A stretch of DNA of 64,000 bases from positions 578,949-642,948 of the forward strand of contig JAJEKV010000014.1 of the NCBI GenBank assembly GCA_021234155.1. Direction: 5' to 3'. The stretch is from Isoetes taiwanensis. Its lineage: Eukaryota; Streptophyta; Lycopodiopsida; Isoetales; Isoetaceae. The notes below the pieces were generated by a model, which saw nothing but the letters and a program-made list of their open reading frames with translations, searched no databases and was not told the origin of the DNA. This document shows, one piece after another, positions 9,952 through 21,250 of the stretch (its first letter is position 1; every line of letters begins with the position of its first letter). Position numbers and translations under genes: made by a program.

Positions 9952-12201
9952 ATGACGGATAGCAGCGGGGAGGATTATCAATACGAACCGGATTCCGACG
10001 ATGAATGCTTCGCTGGAGTTGCTGGTTTTGGGGATTGGGTCTTTCGTCATTCTGTCTCCCGTAAACGCGGGAAGCAAAGCAAGCCTGCGCCCCCTGATAA
10101 ATCCGAACTGATTAGGGATCATGAACACGCCATGCAACAGGCTAAAGTTTGTATATCAAAGGGTCTCAAGGCCATTTCTTTTTGTGAATCTGCTAAAGGT
10201 CGTGATTCGGGCCCTCTGTCCGATTTATCACCCATCACCATTGGGGATTTGCAAGAGGGCCGCCGTCATGGAGGTAAGGTTTTGTATGGAACCCTTTGTG
10301 TTTCTGCTTTTCAGATTAAGGGTGTTTTTACTGTTCTGGAAGATGAGTCTGGCAAGGCAGTTCGGGTGGTAATTTATGGTGTCCCTCTTAGTTCTCTAGA
10401 AGAAATTCAAAAAAGATTTCCCAAGGGGCAGAATATTGCCATTAAAGAACCCTTTTATAAACGGGCAGACAAGAAGCTTGTTGTGAGAGTAAATAATTTT
10501 GCAAACATCCAGTTTCTTGAGCGTGTTGCGCCCCAAAAGGGGGATCCTGTGCTTGAGAAGTTAAAGGCTGAGGGCAATCGTTTGTTTGGTAAGAATGACT
10601 GGAAGGGTGCCATCGATGCCTATACCAAATGCATTGATGCTTATAAGGGCACATCAGAATCCAAAGAACTTGTCATGCAGGCATTTTCTAATAGATCAGA
10701 GGCCTGGATGAAGTTGCATGATTATGTGAGAGCACTTGCAGATGCTTGTCATGGTCTAAAGTTTGATGCTACCCATGTTAAAAGTCTCTTTAGGAAAGCT
10801 CGGGCTTTGTATGCCTTGCAGGAATATGACAAAGCGCAGAGCACACTTGAGCATGCTCGTGACAGTGCTCCTGATGCTAAAGATGTTAAGGAAATGATGC
10901 ACAAATGCGCCATTGCTATAAACCAAAGCACTATGGGGGTTTATCAGTTAGCCAGTTATTTGCAGCACAACACAGCAGAAGCACCTGAATGCAGCGATTA
11001 TATAGGGCCTGTTTCTATCCGTGCTGGTAAGGATGGGAATGGCCTTGCATTATTTGCTACAAGAAATGTGAAGGTTGGAGAATTGCTATTGGTAAACAAT
11101 CCTTTGGCCATTGGCCGTGGTGGATTAAGGCCTACTCTTTCTTTTCTTGGCTTTCACAGCTCTTTGCCCCACTCAAAGCATGACCTTGGTGATGAGATTG
11201 TTTCTGTGCTCAATAATTCTTCCAGGGCACTGGACCAGATCACTTACTTAGATAGCGCATGGGAGGAAAAACCTGTCATGGTGCCTTCAACGGAGCTATA
11301 TAAACCAAACAACAATTGGTTTTCATACATTTCAAAAATTGTTGACAACAATGAACATATTGCAAAGCCATCAGTTGATAAGAAAATTGTTCGCAGGGTT
11401 GTAAAACGCCATGCATTTGGGAATGAAAGTGCATCTGGACTTTGGGTATTTGCTTCTTTTATCAGGCACTCATGTCTGCCAAATGCATCCTGGCTTTTGG
11501 TTGGAAAAACTTTATTTGTTCACGCTGGTAGGAACATCCAGGCAGGGGAACCAATCACTGCTCCATATTTTGAAGTTTTACGGCCCGTAAAATGTCGCCA
11601 ACTTTCATGTGACAACTGGGGCTTTACTTGTAGCTGCAAGAGGTGCATGTTCGAACAGTCTATTCAGAAACAGCTTCCAATATGTCATGGCCAATTTGAG
11701 GCGTTCTTTGACAATGCATTGCATGAATCTGCACTGGCAGCACACATAGGCTGTCCAAGTGAGTATGAGTCTGAGCTCCCATTTTATACAGAGTTTGGGC
11801 GCTTTGCTCTTCATGTTGAGGAAGCTGTTGAATCTCTTAATAGCCTCAAAGAAGAGGAGAAACAATGGATTAAAGCATCATATGCCTCCTCTTATTTTGC
11901 AGCATTTCAGTCTCTAGAGGTCCTTCAAGAATCCCTGAAGAAGCTAACATCCGGAATGAAAATTGCACAGGCATTGCAAGCTACTGTCCCAGGCCACATC
12001 TGCACACTCGGGCTTGTGTCAAGGATAGGAGCTCTGGCAATGATGTTTTTTGGGGAAGAAGAACCGAAGGGAGGTTGTGCTCCAATTCTTAATTTGGCAA
12101 CTAAGATTCATGCCTCCTTATATGGCGTGCAAGAACCAGCTGTGGTGAAGAATATGGTTTTTAGATACTCAAGGCTGAAACTCTTCTCTGCTAGATCATA
12201 G
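9952..12201 (+). CDS. TPR and SET domain protein (putative protein lysine methyltransferase)
   Basis: This is an uninterrupted 749-residue frame. An acidic N-terminus is followed by a conserved plant-specific region around residues 95-195. Tetratricopeptide repeats span about 199-320, starting LKAEGNRLFGKNDWKGAIDAY, a carboxylate-clamp type of TPR that in other proteins binds Hsp70/Hsp90 tails. A split SET domain runs from about 350: GNGLALFATRNVKVGELL, then FIRHSCLPNASW near 503 (the HSCxPN cofactor site), then the ITAPYFE tyrosine motif near 535. The Cys-rich post-SET segment (FTCSCKRC) is near 555-566. The layout is SMYD-like without a MYND finger and fits the plant family that includes Arabidopsis At1g33400 (TPR9), as I recall it. 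The expected role is methylation of protein substrates; the substrate is unknown. The first Met was chosen because no in-frame upstream Met is evident. The complete frame without introns is notable. The GPAT gene follows 0.7 kb downstream on the same strand. Confidence 0.88.
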   Translation: MTDSSGEDYQYEPDSDDECFAGVAGFGDWVFRHSVSRKRGKQSKPAPPDKSELIRDHEHAMQQAKVCISKGLKAISFCESAKGRDSGPLSDLSPITIGDLQEGRRHGGKVLYGTLCVSAFQIKGVFTVLEDESGKAVRVVIYGVPLSSLEEIQKRFPKGQNIAIKEPFYKRADKKLVVRVNNFANIQFLERVAPQKGDPVLEKLKAEGNRLFGKNDWKGAIDAYTKCIDAYKGTSESKELVMQAFSNRSEAWMKLHDYVRALADACHGLKFDATHVKSLFRKARALYALQEYDKAQSTLEHARDSAPDAKDVKEMMHKCAIAINQSTMGVYQLASYLQHNTAEAPECSDYIGPVSIRAGKDGNGLALFATRNVKVGELLLVNNPLAIGRGGLRPTLSFLGFHSSLPHSKHDLGDEIVSVLNNSSRALDQITYLDSAWEEKPVMVPSTELYKPNNNWFSYISKIVDNNEHIAKPSVDKKIVRRVVKRHAFGNESASGLWVFASFIRHSCLPNASWLLVGKTLFVHAGRNIQAGEPITAPYFEVLRPVKCRQLSCDNWGFTCSCKRCMFEQSIQKQLPICHGQFEAFFDNALHESALAAHIGCPSEYESELPFYTEFGRFALHVEEAVESLNSLKEEEKQWIKASYASSYFAAFQSLEVLQESLKKLTSGMKIAQALQATVPGHICTLGLVSRIGALAMMFFGEEEPKGGCAPILNLATKIHASLYGVQEPAVVKNMVFRYSRLKLFSARS

Positions 12202-12907
12202 GATTATAGGTAAAAGTGTAGAGAACGAGAGGCACTTTTGTGAAAGATATCGCTGCAGTTTTTGCAAAACAGAGACACAAGGCTACAAGGTAGTTATGCA
12301 AGTTCATTTTCTAGGAGATGGATAGTTGTTAGGCTGTAGGGCAAACTTGGCAAAAGCAAGCATTCCTGGTAAAATTTTGGTATGAGGTGCACTTGACTTC
12401 AATGCGAGACGCTTATTTGGTGTAGATTTGGTGTATGGGATTAGAATGTAAATATGGTTAGACATATATCAAACCCATGAAGGCAGGCAAGTCTGCTTGG
12501 TCTTATCGAAGCTTAAAACGGATGTTCGGTCAAAGATCTAGTTCAAATGAATGTTTGGTTCCCTTGAAAATTTTCCCCTTTTTTTCTGCTAAAAATACTA
12601 GTGGCTATCCAGGACTTAATTCTACACATGCTGGAGATGAAGGGAGGATAGAATAACGAACCAGCCCTCGATATGTTGTTTCTGGCAGTTCAAAGCTTGA
12701 AAACTTGAGATTTTAGCTTCGTGAAATAAAAAGGTGTTTGGACTGTTGAAACATAAGAAAATGCGGAGTAGTAGAGGATATTTAGGAAAAGCGCACATTT
12801 TGGATGCATGGGTAGGTACCCAGAAATTTATCATTCAAAGTGCACCCTTTTCAAAATCTATATTACTCCTTTGTTCTTTGTATATTTTATTCTCTTGCTC
12901 TTCAAGC
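12202..12907. other. Intergenic between TPR-SET and GPAT: 3' UTR and promoter
   Basis: This stretch holds the 3' end of the TPR-SET transcript and the promoter and leader of GPAT. An in-frame Met at 12734 would extend GPAT by 58 residues, including a hydrophobic Leu-rich stretch. That extension does not resemble the family N-terminus and is more likely leader sequence. Confidence 0.35.
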
Positions 12908-14469
12908 ATGGCCAAACCAGCCCATTTTGATATTATAGACCGATGTGCTCTTCTAGGACGCCAAGACCAAACAATAGTGGCTGAACTAGAAGGAAGCTTG
13001 ATGAAGAATAAAAGCCCGTTTCCATACTTAATGTTGGTGGCCCTAGAAGGTGGAAGCCTGTTAAGGGCATTGCTTTTTATGTTGATTTACCCATTTGCAT
13101 GCATTTTGTCATATGTAGTGGGCAAGGAAATTAAAATAAAGATGCTGGTATTTTTTGCCTTTGCTGGTCAAAGAATGCGCGATATTGAGCTTGTAGCTCG
13201 TGCCGTACTTCCAAAGTTCTTCTCAGAAGATGTTAGGAGTTCTGCATGGAGGGTGTTCTCCTCGTGCAAAGGGCGCTACATAGTGACAAGCAATCCTCGT
13301 GTATTAGTCGAGCATTTTGCCATTACTTGCTTGGGAGCTGACAAAGTGATTGGTAGTGAGATTCAAGTCACAAAGAATGGATATGCTACTGGATTTATTC
13401 TTCCAAATCCTGGTGTGATGGTAGGGTTTCATAGAAGAAATGCCTTGGTAAAGGAATTTGGAACCAATGTTCCAGATTTAGCATTAGGATTAGACGTGTT
13501 GGAAAACCATCCGTTCATGTCTCTTTGCAAGGTAGTTCTTGTTGGATGTTGTAAACCGTGAACATGGACTTTTCTAATTTGTTTCGTTTTGGGTTTCTGG
13601 AGGCATATAATGTCCCCCCAACACATACAACTACCGCCCAAAATTTAACGCTTTTGGTGAGTCGTATCATCTTCCACGATGGGCGATTAGTGCATAAACC
13701 AACTCCAATGGTGGCCTTCATTATATTTCTTTGGCTGCCTATAGGTTTCTTGTTGGCACTCTTTAGGATCCTCACAGCTCTTCTAGTTCCTCCAAAATAT
13801 GTGCCTATTTTCTATAAACTAATAGGGGTGAAGTTGAGCATTAGAGGGATTAGACCAAATGCAATGGAGAAAGGGATATTGTTTGTGTGTACTCATAGAA
13901 CCCTAGTAGATCCAATAATGGTCTCTGCTGCTTGTGGGTTGCAAGTGACTGGTTTGACGTATAGCATTAGCAAAGTGTCAGAGATACTATCTCCAATAAA
14001 AACATTCCCTCTTTCGAGAAATAGAGAGAAAGATTCAATAATTATAAAGACACTATTGAAAGAAAATAATGTATGTATATGTCCCGAAGGCACTACATGT
14101 AGAGAACCCTTCCTATTGAGATTTAGTGCTCTTTTTGCAGAATTGAGTGATAATATAATTCCAGTTGCTACTTCAATCAAATTAAGCATGTTCCATGGCA
14201 CAACGGCTAGAGGTTGGAAGGGATTGGACCCCTTCTTTGTATTCATGAATCCCTTTCCTAGTTATGAAGTGACCTTCCTTGAGAAATTACCATTGGAGTT
14301 TAGTATAAAAGGAGGTAGATCGGCAGTGGAAGTGGCTAATTATGTGCAGCGGGTTCTAGCCGATTGTTTATCATTTGAATGCACTCAGTTCACCCGCAAA
14401 GATAAGTATAGGGTGTTAACAGGAAGTGATGGCTCCGTGCCCCTAAGGATGGGTTCAAAACCCATATAA
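12908..14469 (+). CDS. Glycerol-3-phosphate 2-O-acyltransferase (land-plant GPAT4/6/8 and GPAT5/7 group)
   Basis: Exon 1 is 12908-13531 and exon 2 is 13603-14469, giving 496 residues, close to the roughly 500 of the family. The 71-bp intron 13532-13602 has GT...AG ends and preserves frame. The N-terminal half is the HAD-like phosphatase domain: FPYLMLVALEGGSLLRAL, a membrane segment near 50-70 and RDIELVARAVLPKF. The C-terminal half is the acyltransferase: a membrane segment near 240-262, HRTLVDP with the H306-x4-D311 catalytic pair, SPIKTFPLSRNREKDS, and PEGTTCREPFLLRFSALF near 369-386. These ER enzymes acylate the sn-2 position of glycerol-3-phosphate to make cutin or suberin precursors. 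Oddity: HAD motif I, DxDGTL in phosphatase-active members, is here ELEGSL, and the later GDxxxD motif is also lost. The enzyme may therefore release lysophosphatidic acid rather than monoacylglycerol, as reported for GPAT5-type members. The start at 12908 is set by alignment with the family N-terminus. Confidence 0.9.
13532..13602 (+). other. GPAT intron (71 bp)
   Basis: Donor AAG|GTAGTT and acceptor CTGGAG|GC. Without splicing the frame stops at 13557-13559, short of the acyltransferase domain. Splicing joins LCK directly to AYNVPP in frame (phase 0), matching the continuous family alignment minus one residue. Confidence 0.8.
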
Positions 14470-15687
14470 TTTCTAATGTTACCCATATACACCACATGTT
14501 TATGCATATTATTATCAAAAGGGCATTAAATGATGATGATATTGTTGTCTTCTTTTGTCTCACCTCTCTCGCCCTTTTATTTGGAGTGAGTGTGTCCGCA
14601 TGCGCGCGCGCTGTCTATTGCTGTGTGTGTCATGTAACATGACAGCCCACAAAATTTATCTAACTTTAGAAAGTGAAACAAGATTCGAACAAGAAGACAA
14701 AAAAGGATTGAAAAAGACAAAGCAAGACTAAGGTGAATGCTATCGAAAAGCATCCGAAAACTCTCAGATCTGGCTGTACCATATCGGCAACGCCCAATTC
14801 GTCTATGGCAATGGAAAATGGCCATTTTCATGTCTAGGTTTACCACAAAGCACATGAAAGCTGCAAAATTGAGCTAATGGAGATGGGCTCTAAGTCGTCC
14901 TTCCATCATCAGCCTAGACGAGTCATCTATTTAATACATTGGGAGGAACTCAATCCACAAAACTAAAATGGGGTTTTATTGGGTTTTTGTTCTAAATTAT
15001 ATTGTGTTTCTCCATTTGTTGTAGGGTTGCTCAAAGTCCTAAAATGTTGGAGAAAAGAATGTACAAGCAGTTGCAAACATCCTCTTATGATATTACTTAT
15101 TGAATCACAATTTTCATGTTCCCACAACCACCTAATTTTAGCTACAAAATCAAATTTACATCATCTAAAGGCTACATGTCATCATTTCTATACAATGCAT
15201 ATGTTAGCTACTAGTTAAATCTGATTCTCTGCCAATTTTAATGCAAGCTTACATTTGTTTAGATCTTTTGATAAACCTTTTGGAAGGTACATGTGATCTC
15301 GTGGAATGCAATAACAGAATAAATAAAGAGATTGTTGGGATCGTTTCCATCATTTTGAGCTGGATACTATCTTTTGGGGAGATTATTAGTGATCTTAACT
15401 TGGAAAGTCAGGCAAGGAATTTAAAAGGATGCTTCAAGGTCTTCTTACGGTATATTCTAGTGGCAGATGCATACTAAATGACAATCTCTTTAGGCATCTT
15501 GGCATTGAAAGAGAGTTCTAATCTTGAGCTGATGTTGCATTCTATTATAACCAATAGTCATACCTAAAGCTTTCAAAAATAGATGTCTTAGAGGTGGTGG
15601 TTCTTAATTTGTCTCCTTAAATATTTGTTGGATACGACTAAGACAATTGCTAAGGGTGCCACATACAGATTTGAATGTCTTGATGAT
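14470..15687. other. Intergenic DNA downstream of GPAT
   Basis: No recognised gene. The frame at 15241-15477 has ordinary protein-like composition, but I cannot assign it to a family and see no splice or start context, so it is left uncalled. A GCGCGCGCG run occurs near 14603-14611. Confidence 0.3.
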
Positions 15688-16324
15688 TTTTTTTTTTGGA
15701 GAAAAGGAAGATTTTCTATTAAACATAGCAAATTACATAAGTAACAACGACAGTTGTGGGGTCATCGACCTTATACCTACTACTATAAATAGAAGTGCTG
15801 TAAAAATAGATCTAGCGCTATACACAAAGGTCCATACAGGAACCTTTAGAGGGACTTCTACAGAATACCCTGTATCAAAACCATGTTGGATCTCCTACTG
15901 CCGAATTAGACTCCAGATTGATTGTATTTCCAGAAGGAAGAGGTCGGGGTCTAGGTCGTCTTCGTCACCGTCTATGATCACCAGATCTGTGGCCACCGGG
16001 TCAACTTGCCAGCCAATTTCATACCAGTGAGGGGAAAAGCAAAGTGCCACAGAGGGGCCGTGTCAGAAAAAAGAATAAGGCCTCACCATGAGCGTCCTGC
16101 TTAGTCTTGTGATGATAGAACGTGTCTCTGAAGTGTAAGAATTGCCCTTCAGTGAACAACCTGTTATAGCTAAACAAAAATCCGTCCAGCATGAAAGCTT
16201 GGTAACCATTAAGCAGGAAGGATTTGAGCTTTTGCAGATCTTGAGAGATGGTAGGAGAAAGGGGCCGGAGCAACATCACAAAATGATCATCAGTAAGAAG
16301 CATGTCATCACATAAGAAGATATT

Positions 16325-16819
16325 TTAAAGACCCTCAAATTTTCCTATAGACAACCACACGCTATCATCTTTCTCTTGCTTTCTATTTTTATGAGCCATA
16401 GCAATTTTGGACAACTCTATTTGAAAAGCTACTTTTATCCAAGTCACATCAACCCTATGGTTTGAATAATTGACTCTGTTCCTGTGTTTCCAAATTACCC
16501 AAAGGGCTGTTTGTCTAATTGTATTAAGAAATCTATTGGAGCCTTTTAGCAGGTCTATAAGTTTGGCCCAATTACCAACATTATAACTTTTTGCCCTCAG
16601 GTAGCTATGCAGCCATCTCCAAAACCCCCGTATTTTAGGGCAATAAAAAATATGCTTGATGGTTTCAGACTGATGACCACAAAGCTTGCAATGAGGACGA
16701 ACTTCTAGATTCGGGCATCTTTTCTGCATGGCTTGATTAGTGGATAGGGCCTGATGCAGGAACCTCCATACAAAAACTTGTAGTTTTGGTTGGGAACAAG
16801 ACTTCCAATTGTTACTCAA
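16325..16819 (-). pseudogene. LINE-B C-terminal zinc-knuckle (zf-RVT) region
   Basis: It carries the plant-LINE zf-RVT signature: VFVWRFLHQALSTNQAMQ, then CKLCGHQSETIKHIFYCPKI (C-x2-C ... H-x4-C), then a Trp-rich tail ending in WVIWKHRN. It lies downstream of the RT fragments on the same strand and belongs to the same element. Confidence 0.85.
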
Positions 16820-17059
16820 GATGGCTGTGAAATGCGGTTTAGAGATCTACCATTTGTGAGGGTGATAAAGGGGCTTTATACCTTAAGGCAACCTTATATT
16901 TTTTCGAATTTTTCAGTTAGAAGTTCTAGAAAGCTGACATTATATTTGAGTATGAGCTACCCTCATGATAGTGTCAAACATAATTTTATCTATACGCTTA
17001 CCCCCCACAATTCGTTTGATGTTCTCCCATTCACACCATTTGTCTCCATCCCAGAGATG

Positions 17060-18267
17060 TTAAAGTCGAGTGATCCCTGCTGCTTTCCATTTTTTCCAAA
17101 TTCGTAGGTGTTTGAGTGCCCAACAGACATTATTTTCTTTGGCAAAGATCGGGGACCAGAATAAGGAGAAGCTGGCATTGTCAAGATTAATGTTCTTATG
17201 CTTAGATCCTTTTTCCATGAGATTCCAAGCATCAAAGATTTTCCTCATAAGGGGGGAGGTGTTTGGGGCACTCTCAAATTGATAGTAAATGGAATCAGGA
17301 AGATGGCGAGCATGCTTTCCCATTTCCAAGGGCTTGCTCATCTGAAGCCAAAACCTTAAGAAGTCTATGGCAGGGGAGCTCCACTCAATGATAGCTTTCC
17401 ACGCATATTTAGCATCAAGAGCTTCACTATGCTTGAGCAACGCTTTGAAACCCAAAACCCCTTCTTTCTTACTATGGATAATTTCTTCCCATTTGACAAA
17501 ATGCATCCCTTTCCAAAGATAAACTCTTAAGACACCTCTCAATATCATTGTATGTCTTCTTATTAGCAATGAGGATAAAGGAGAAGTAGATATGGGTGCT
17601 TGCAAGAACCACATTAGCTGTCAGAGCACGACATGTGAATGACAGATTGGGAGAGAGAGAATGGAGGTTTTTTTAATCCGAGCTACAATTGGCCTCCACA
17701 CTCATCATTGGGAAGATTAATTGCCAAAGGGAGGGCTAACAGAGTAATGGCCGGATTAGAAGGATTGACTTTGATTCCTCTAGTATCCAAATAGTTTGAG
17801 AGATCTTCCGAAAGGATACTGCATTTATTCAGATTTAACTGAACCCCTAATATAGAAGCAAAATGCTCAATGCTATCCAGCAGATGGTTAAAGCTGCTTT
17901 AGTTGGCCTTCAGTAAGAAAAAAGTATCGTCTACATACTGTAAAATGGTGAGCTGTTTGTCTGACCCAGGCATCTGCAGACCCTAAATAATGTTTTGATT
18001 TTGAAGACAGTTAACAGCTCTGATAAGCATTTCAGCTACACACAGAAACAGATCGGGGGCCAATGGGCACCCTTGTCTAACACCCCTCCTTAAAGGGAAG
18101 AATCCAGTAGGGGATCCATTGACAATTAAACTTGAGGATGCCAAGTTATTTAGGGCCATGATCTTGGTAATGAGACTCGGGTGAATACCTATGTGATTCA
18201 AGGCCTTCTCCAAAATTCCCAGGGTGATGGTATCATAAACACGTTTGAAGTCTAGCTTGAGCTGCAT
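17060..18267 (-). pseudogene. LINE-B reverse transcriptase and post-RT region (broken)
   Basis: The RT core reads LKLDFKRVYDTI (motif A), GVRQGCPLAPDLF, and QYVDDTFFLL near 17920-17945, giving a catalytic YVDD box. A stop follows soon after the YVDD box and the frame shifts. The post-RT domain at 17060-17614 keeps GVLGFKALLKHSEAL and similar plant LINE features. It is not functional. Confidence 0.8.
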
Positions 18268-18795
18268 ACATCCCTGTTTGGAGGGCCGATTCTAATGGAT
18301 AGCCTCACTAGCTGCTATGTAATTATCCAATATGTTGCCGCCACTCAGCAAAAGATAGAAGAGCCCTAGACATATCTAACATTTGGCTCATTGAATGCAT
18401 GAGGAAATATGAAGAAACACACAGAAACAGATCGGGGGCCAATGGGCACCCTTGTCTAACACCCCTCCTTAAAGGGAAGAATCCAGTAGGGGATCCATTG
18501 ACAATTAAACTTGAGGATGCCAAGTTATTTAGGGCCATGATCTTGGTAATGAGACTGGGGTGAATACCTATGTGATTCAAGGCCTTCTCCAAAAATTCCC
18601 AGGTGATGGTATCATAAACACGTTTGAAGTCTAGCTTGAGCAGCATACATCCCTGTTTGGAGGGCCGATTCTAATGGATAGCCTCACTAGCTGCTATGTA
18701 ATTATCCAATATGTTGCTGCCACTCATGGCAGCATAGAAGAGCCCTAGACATATCTAACATTTGGCTCATTGAATGCATGAGGAAATATGAAGAC
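18038..18795. repeat. 379-bp tandem duplication spanning the LINE/LTR junction
   Basis: Copy 1 (18038-18416) and copy 2 (18417-18795) each contain about 290 bp of LINE-B RT plus the first 80-100 bp of the LTR. Because each unit contains the junction, the duplication must postdate the insertion of the LTR element. It leaves an extra fragment of the LTR start within the LINE and two copies of RT motif A. Confidence 0.85.
18710..18714 (+). repeat. Target-site duplication TATGT of the Ty3/gypsy element (left)
   Basis: TATGT immediately precedes the LTR TG start at 18715 and is repeated at 35092-35096 right after the LTR CA end. Removing one copy and the element restores a continuous LINE reading frame across the join. 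Confidence 0.9.
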
Positions 18796-21207
18796 CATTG
18801 GCTTTCGTAATAACTGAAGACTCACCAAAACAAAGAAAAGGAACAAATGTTTAGAAGAACCAAAGAAGGACATTCACTTGGTTATCTCAAAATTGAGGAT
18901 GGACAAGGTTTTTGATTATCATCCAAGGTACTAGAGATCACTCCTACAAGATTTGAAGTCACTTGTTGAAGAATTGCAAGACATGAGCATGGTATGAAGT
19001 CTATTTCATGATTTGAGCATTTGAAGTTTGGATTCTTGATGTTGTAAGAGTTTTGCCTAGCCAATTTCCCATTTTAATTGCCATTTGACTCATATTCCAC
19101 CTTCCTATTTCTTTTGTCATCTCTACACTTCATACTATCATTACCCATACATCTATATTTCATCATACCATACTTTGGGATTGTCAATTCACCTTTCCCT
19201 AGTCAAAATGACCCACACACTCATGATCCATCCATACATTCATAAGTTTACCAAAAGAAACTAAAAAATGTTGAGGCATTACCCTACATTCTCTCACTTC
19301 AAAGACCTAGGGTTAAAATGATCACTAGGTTGAGGAAAGGTGGCTATTCAAAAGGTTGTCACCTATGTCTAGTTGGCAAAGGGAATTTTTATGCCCACAT
19401 CATCACTCACAAGTCCACATCACCATTCATTACACACGATGTCAATCCACATCATTTTCATTCCATATCCACCTCATTAAAACATTTTGACTAGGGGAAA
19501 AGTTTTTGTCATCCAATGGTACCACATCAGCTAGAAAGACATTTGCCACCTCACCAAAATTCATGCCTAGTCACCCCTTCACTCTTTTTGACAAAAAATC
19601 AAAGTGCTCCAAATCATCTTTTGACAAAACCATCCGTAGCCCCTTGTGAAAATATGCTACCGCACACAAAAAATTTCAAATTGAGTCTATTTGGACCTCC
19701 TTAAGCTACTTCTTGGGAAACGTGCCTTCTTGGAAAAATGGCAAAACCTACCTACATCTACCCCCTATCTACCCTCTCATTTTCCGCCATGTAGCGGCCT
19801 TCCGTGTTGCCAAGTCGAAGTGTAAACATCTGCCGGGCCATGGAGGAGACTAACGTAATCGCTGAAAAACGGCTTGAATCAGATTTATATCCTTGTTTAA
19901 CTTTTGCTCTTGGCCCTGTGGATATATCCAATAAGAAAGCAAGAACCCTTAAAATTTACACAACCAAGAAACGGAATTTTTGGCAAAGATCCCACCACAA
20001 ATTGCGATCATTACCTTCGGAATCCACCTCCGCAACATCAAGAAAACCAAATCGAAGCTTAAAAAGACAAAGGATCCGGGCCAGTAAATTCAAGAATTGC
20101 AAATGTAGGCGTGGCCTTTTTAAAGAAATCTACGCGAAAATCCGTGGGCTTTACGCTAAATTGAAGATAGCTGGTGTGAAGTACATGCAAAAGCGATCTC
20201 CCGCCGCTGGATTCGACCCTCCTTTGTCGCTCAAATTGATCGTTGATCAGTAAAGTTTGACCATAAACCCGCCCCGTTTTTCGGAAATATGCTTTGCTCA
20301 TTAACCGTGGGCATCGAAAATGATGTGATTCCTCCAATTTGATATATCAAGTGAATGAAAATCCAATTTGGTAATATCTTTCCCTTTGAAAATTGTTGAA
20401 GTTCCAAAAATAGCTCAAATAGCTTCTATATTGCATAAAGACTTAAAGAAAATTCAAAAATAGCTTATTTTGTTTCCTTCAACTAGTATGCATATAAATC
20501 AACACCGTTTCTATGGTTAATAAAGAAAAAAATTCTGCTCATCATAATGCAACCCGCTTTCTCATCACTTTAACCGCACCATTGCACACTCTATAGTTGA
20601 ACTCCCCTCAAGCTCTAGTGGTTTTAATAGCAAGGGTTGATTTAGGATATCTCAATGTTCTTTTACATAGATTTCCTACTTAAATATCGATAAAATTTGA
20701 AAAGCATTCTCAAGCTGTAAAGACACACCTGTCCCTTCATAAAACCCCATAGTTCCAAAATATCTTTTATTTTCTGGATTGTATTAGTGTTTGCACCGAA
20801 CCCTTTTAGACCTTTAAACACCTTTCCGTGTGGTTTCATTCAAAAAAAGATATTCCTAGAGAATTCGCAAAGGGAGTCAGCCGAGGGCATTGACCAAATT
20901 CCTCACCTAGTCGGGTTGTGTGATTTTAAAGTATCAAATGATATCTCTGACTCGTGGATATATTTTGCACATATATCACATCAATTGTCTAGTATACTAT
21001 TGCATTGATTTCCAAAAAATTCAACTTATATTGCTCTAATCCAAAAAAGTTAGCACCGTGCATTTTCTTCCAATTTGGGAAGCCGGTTCTAAATGCATTT
21101 TTTTGAAGGTTGTTTTCGCAAATTTTGAGTATAGAGTGGTTGCCAAAAAGCAACACTGAGGTCCTAGACTATTCTAGTTGAGGGGATTGCCGTGAATACC
21201 CTCAACA
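18715..21207 (+). repeat. 5' long terminal repeat
   Basis: It starts TGCTGCCACTCATGG and ends CCCTCAACA. A TATA-like TTTATAT lies at about 19884-19890 and is conserved in the 3' copy near 33771-33777, so the U3/R border is probably just downstream. Differences from the 3' LTR cluster at CNG-like trinucleotides. Confidence 0.92.
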
Positions 21208-21210
21208 TCT

Positions 21211-21232
21211 TGGAGGCTCCTCACCGAGATCC
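21211..21232 (+). other. Probable primer-binding site
   Basis: Three bases after the LTR end, the sequence starts TGGAGGCTCCTCACCGAGAT. It begins with TGG, as needed to pair with a tRNA CCA end, and resembles the complement of a plant tRNA-Gln 3' end except for small extra bases. The tRNA assignment is from memory and tentative. Confidence 0.5.
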
Positions 21233-21250
21233 ACCCCGGTTTTGGGAACT

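Larger units (their letters stand above)
15688..18714 (-). mobile_element. LINE (family B), C-terminal and 3' part, minus strand
   Basis: The 3' end is marked by a poly(A) tail, seen as poly(T) at about 15687-15700. Going upstream on the minus strand: a 3' region (16019-16303), zf-RVT (16325-16819), post-RT region (17060-17614) and RT core (17920-18267), after which the coding sequence is cut at 18714 by the Ty3/gypsy element. The missing N-terminal half resumes at 35097-35690. Several stops and frameshifts show it is dead. The RT is of the same general plant L1 type as family A but clearly different in sequence. Confidence 0.85.

Noticed and set aside
12734-12907. N-terminal extension of GPAT with a signal-like hydrophobic stretch
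   Set aside because: Family members start near the Met at 12908; the extension has no family similarity and is probably 5' leader.
15241-15477. Possible exon of a conventional gene
   Set aside because: Protein-like composition but no recognised family, no splice context and no neighbouring exons.
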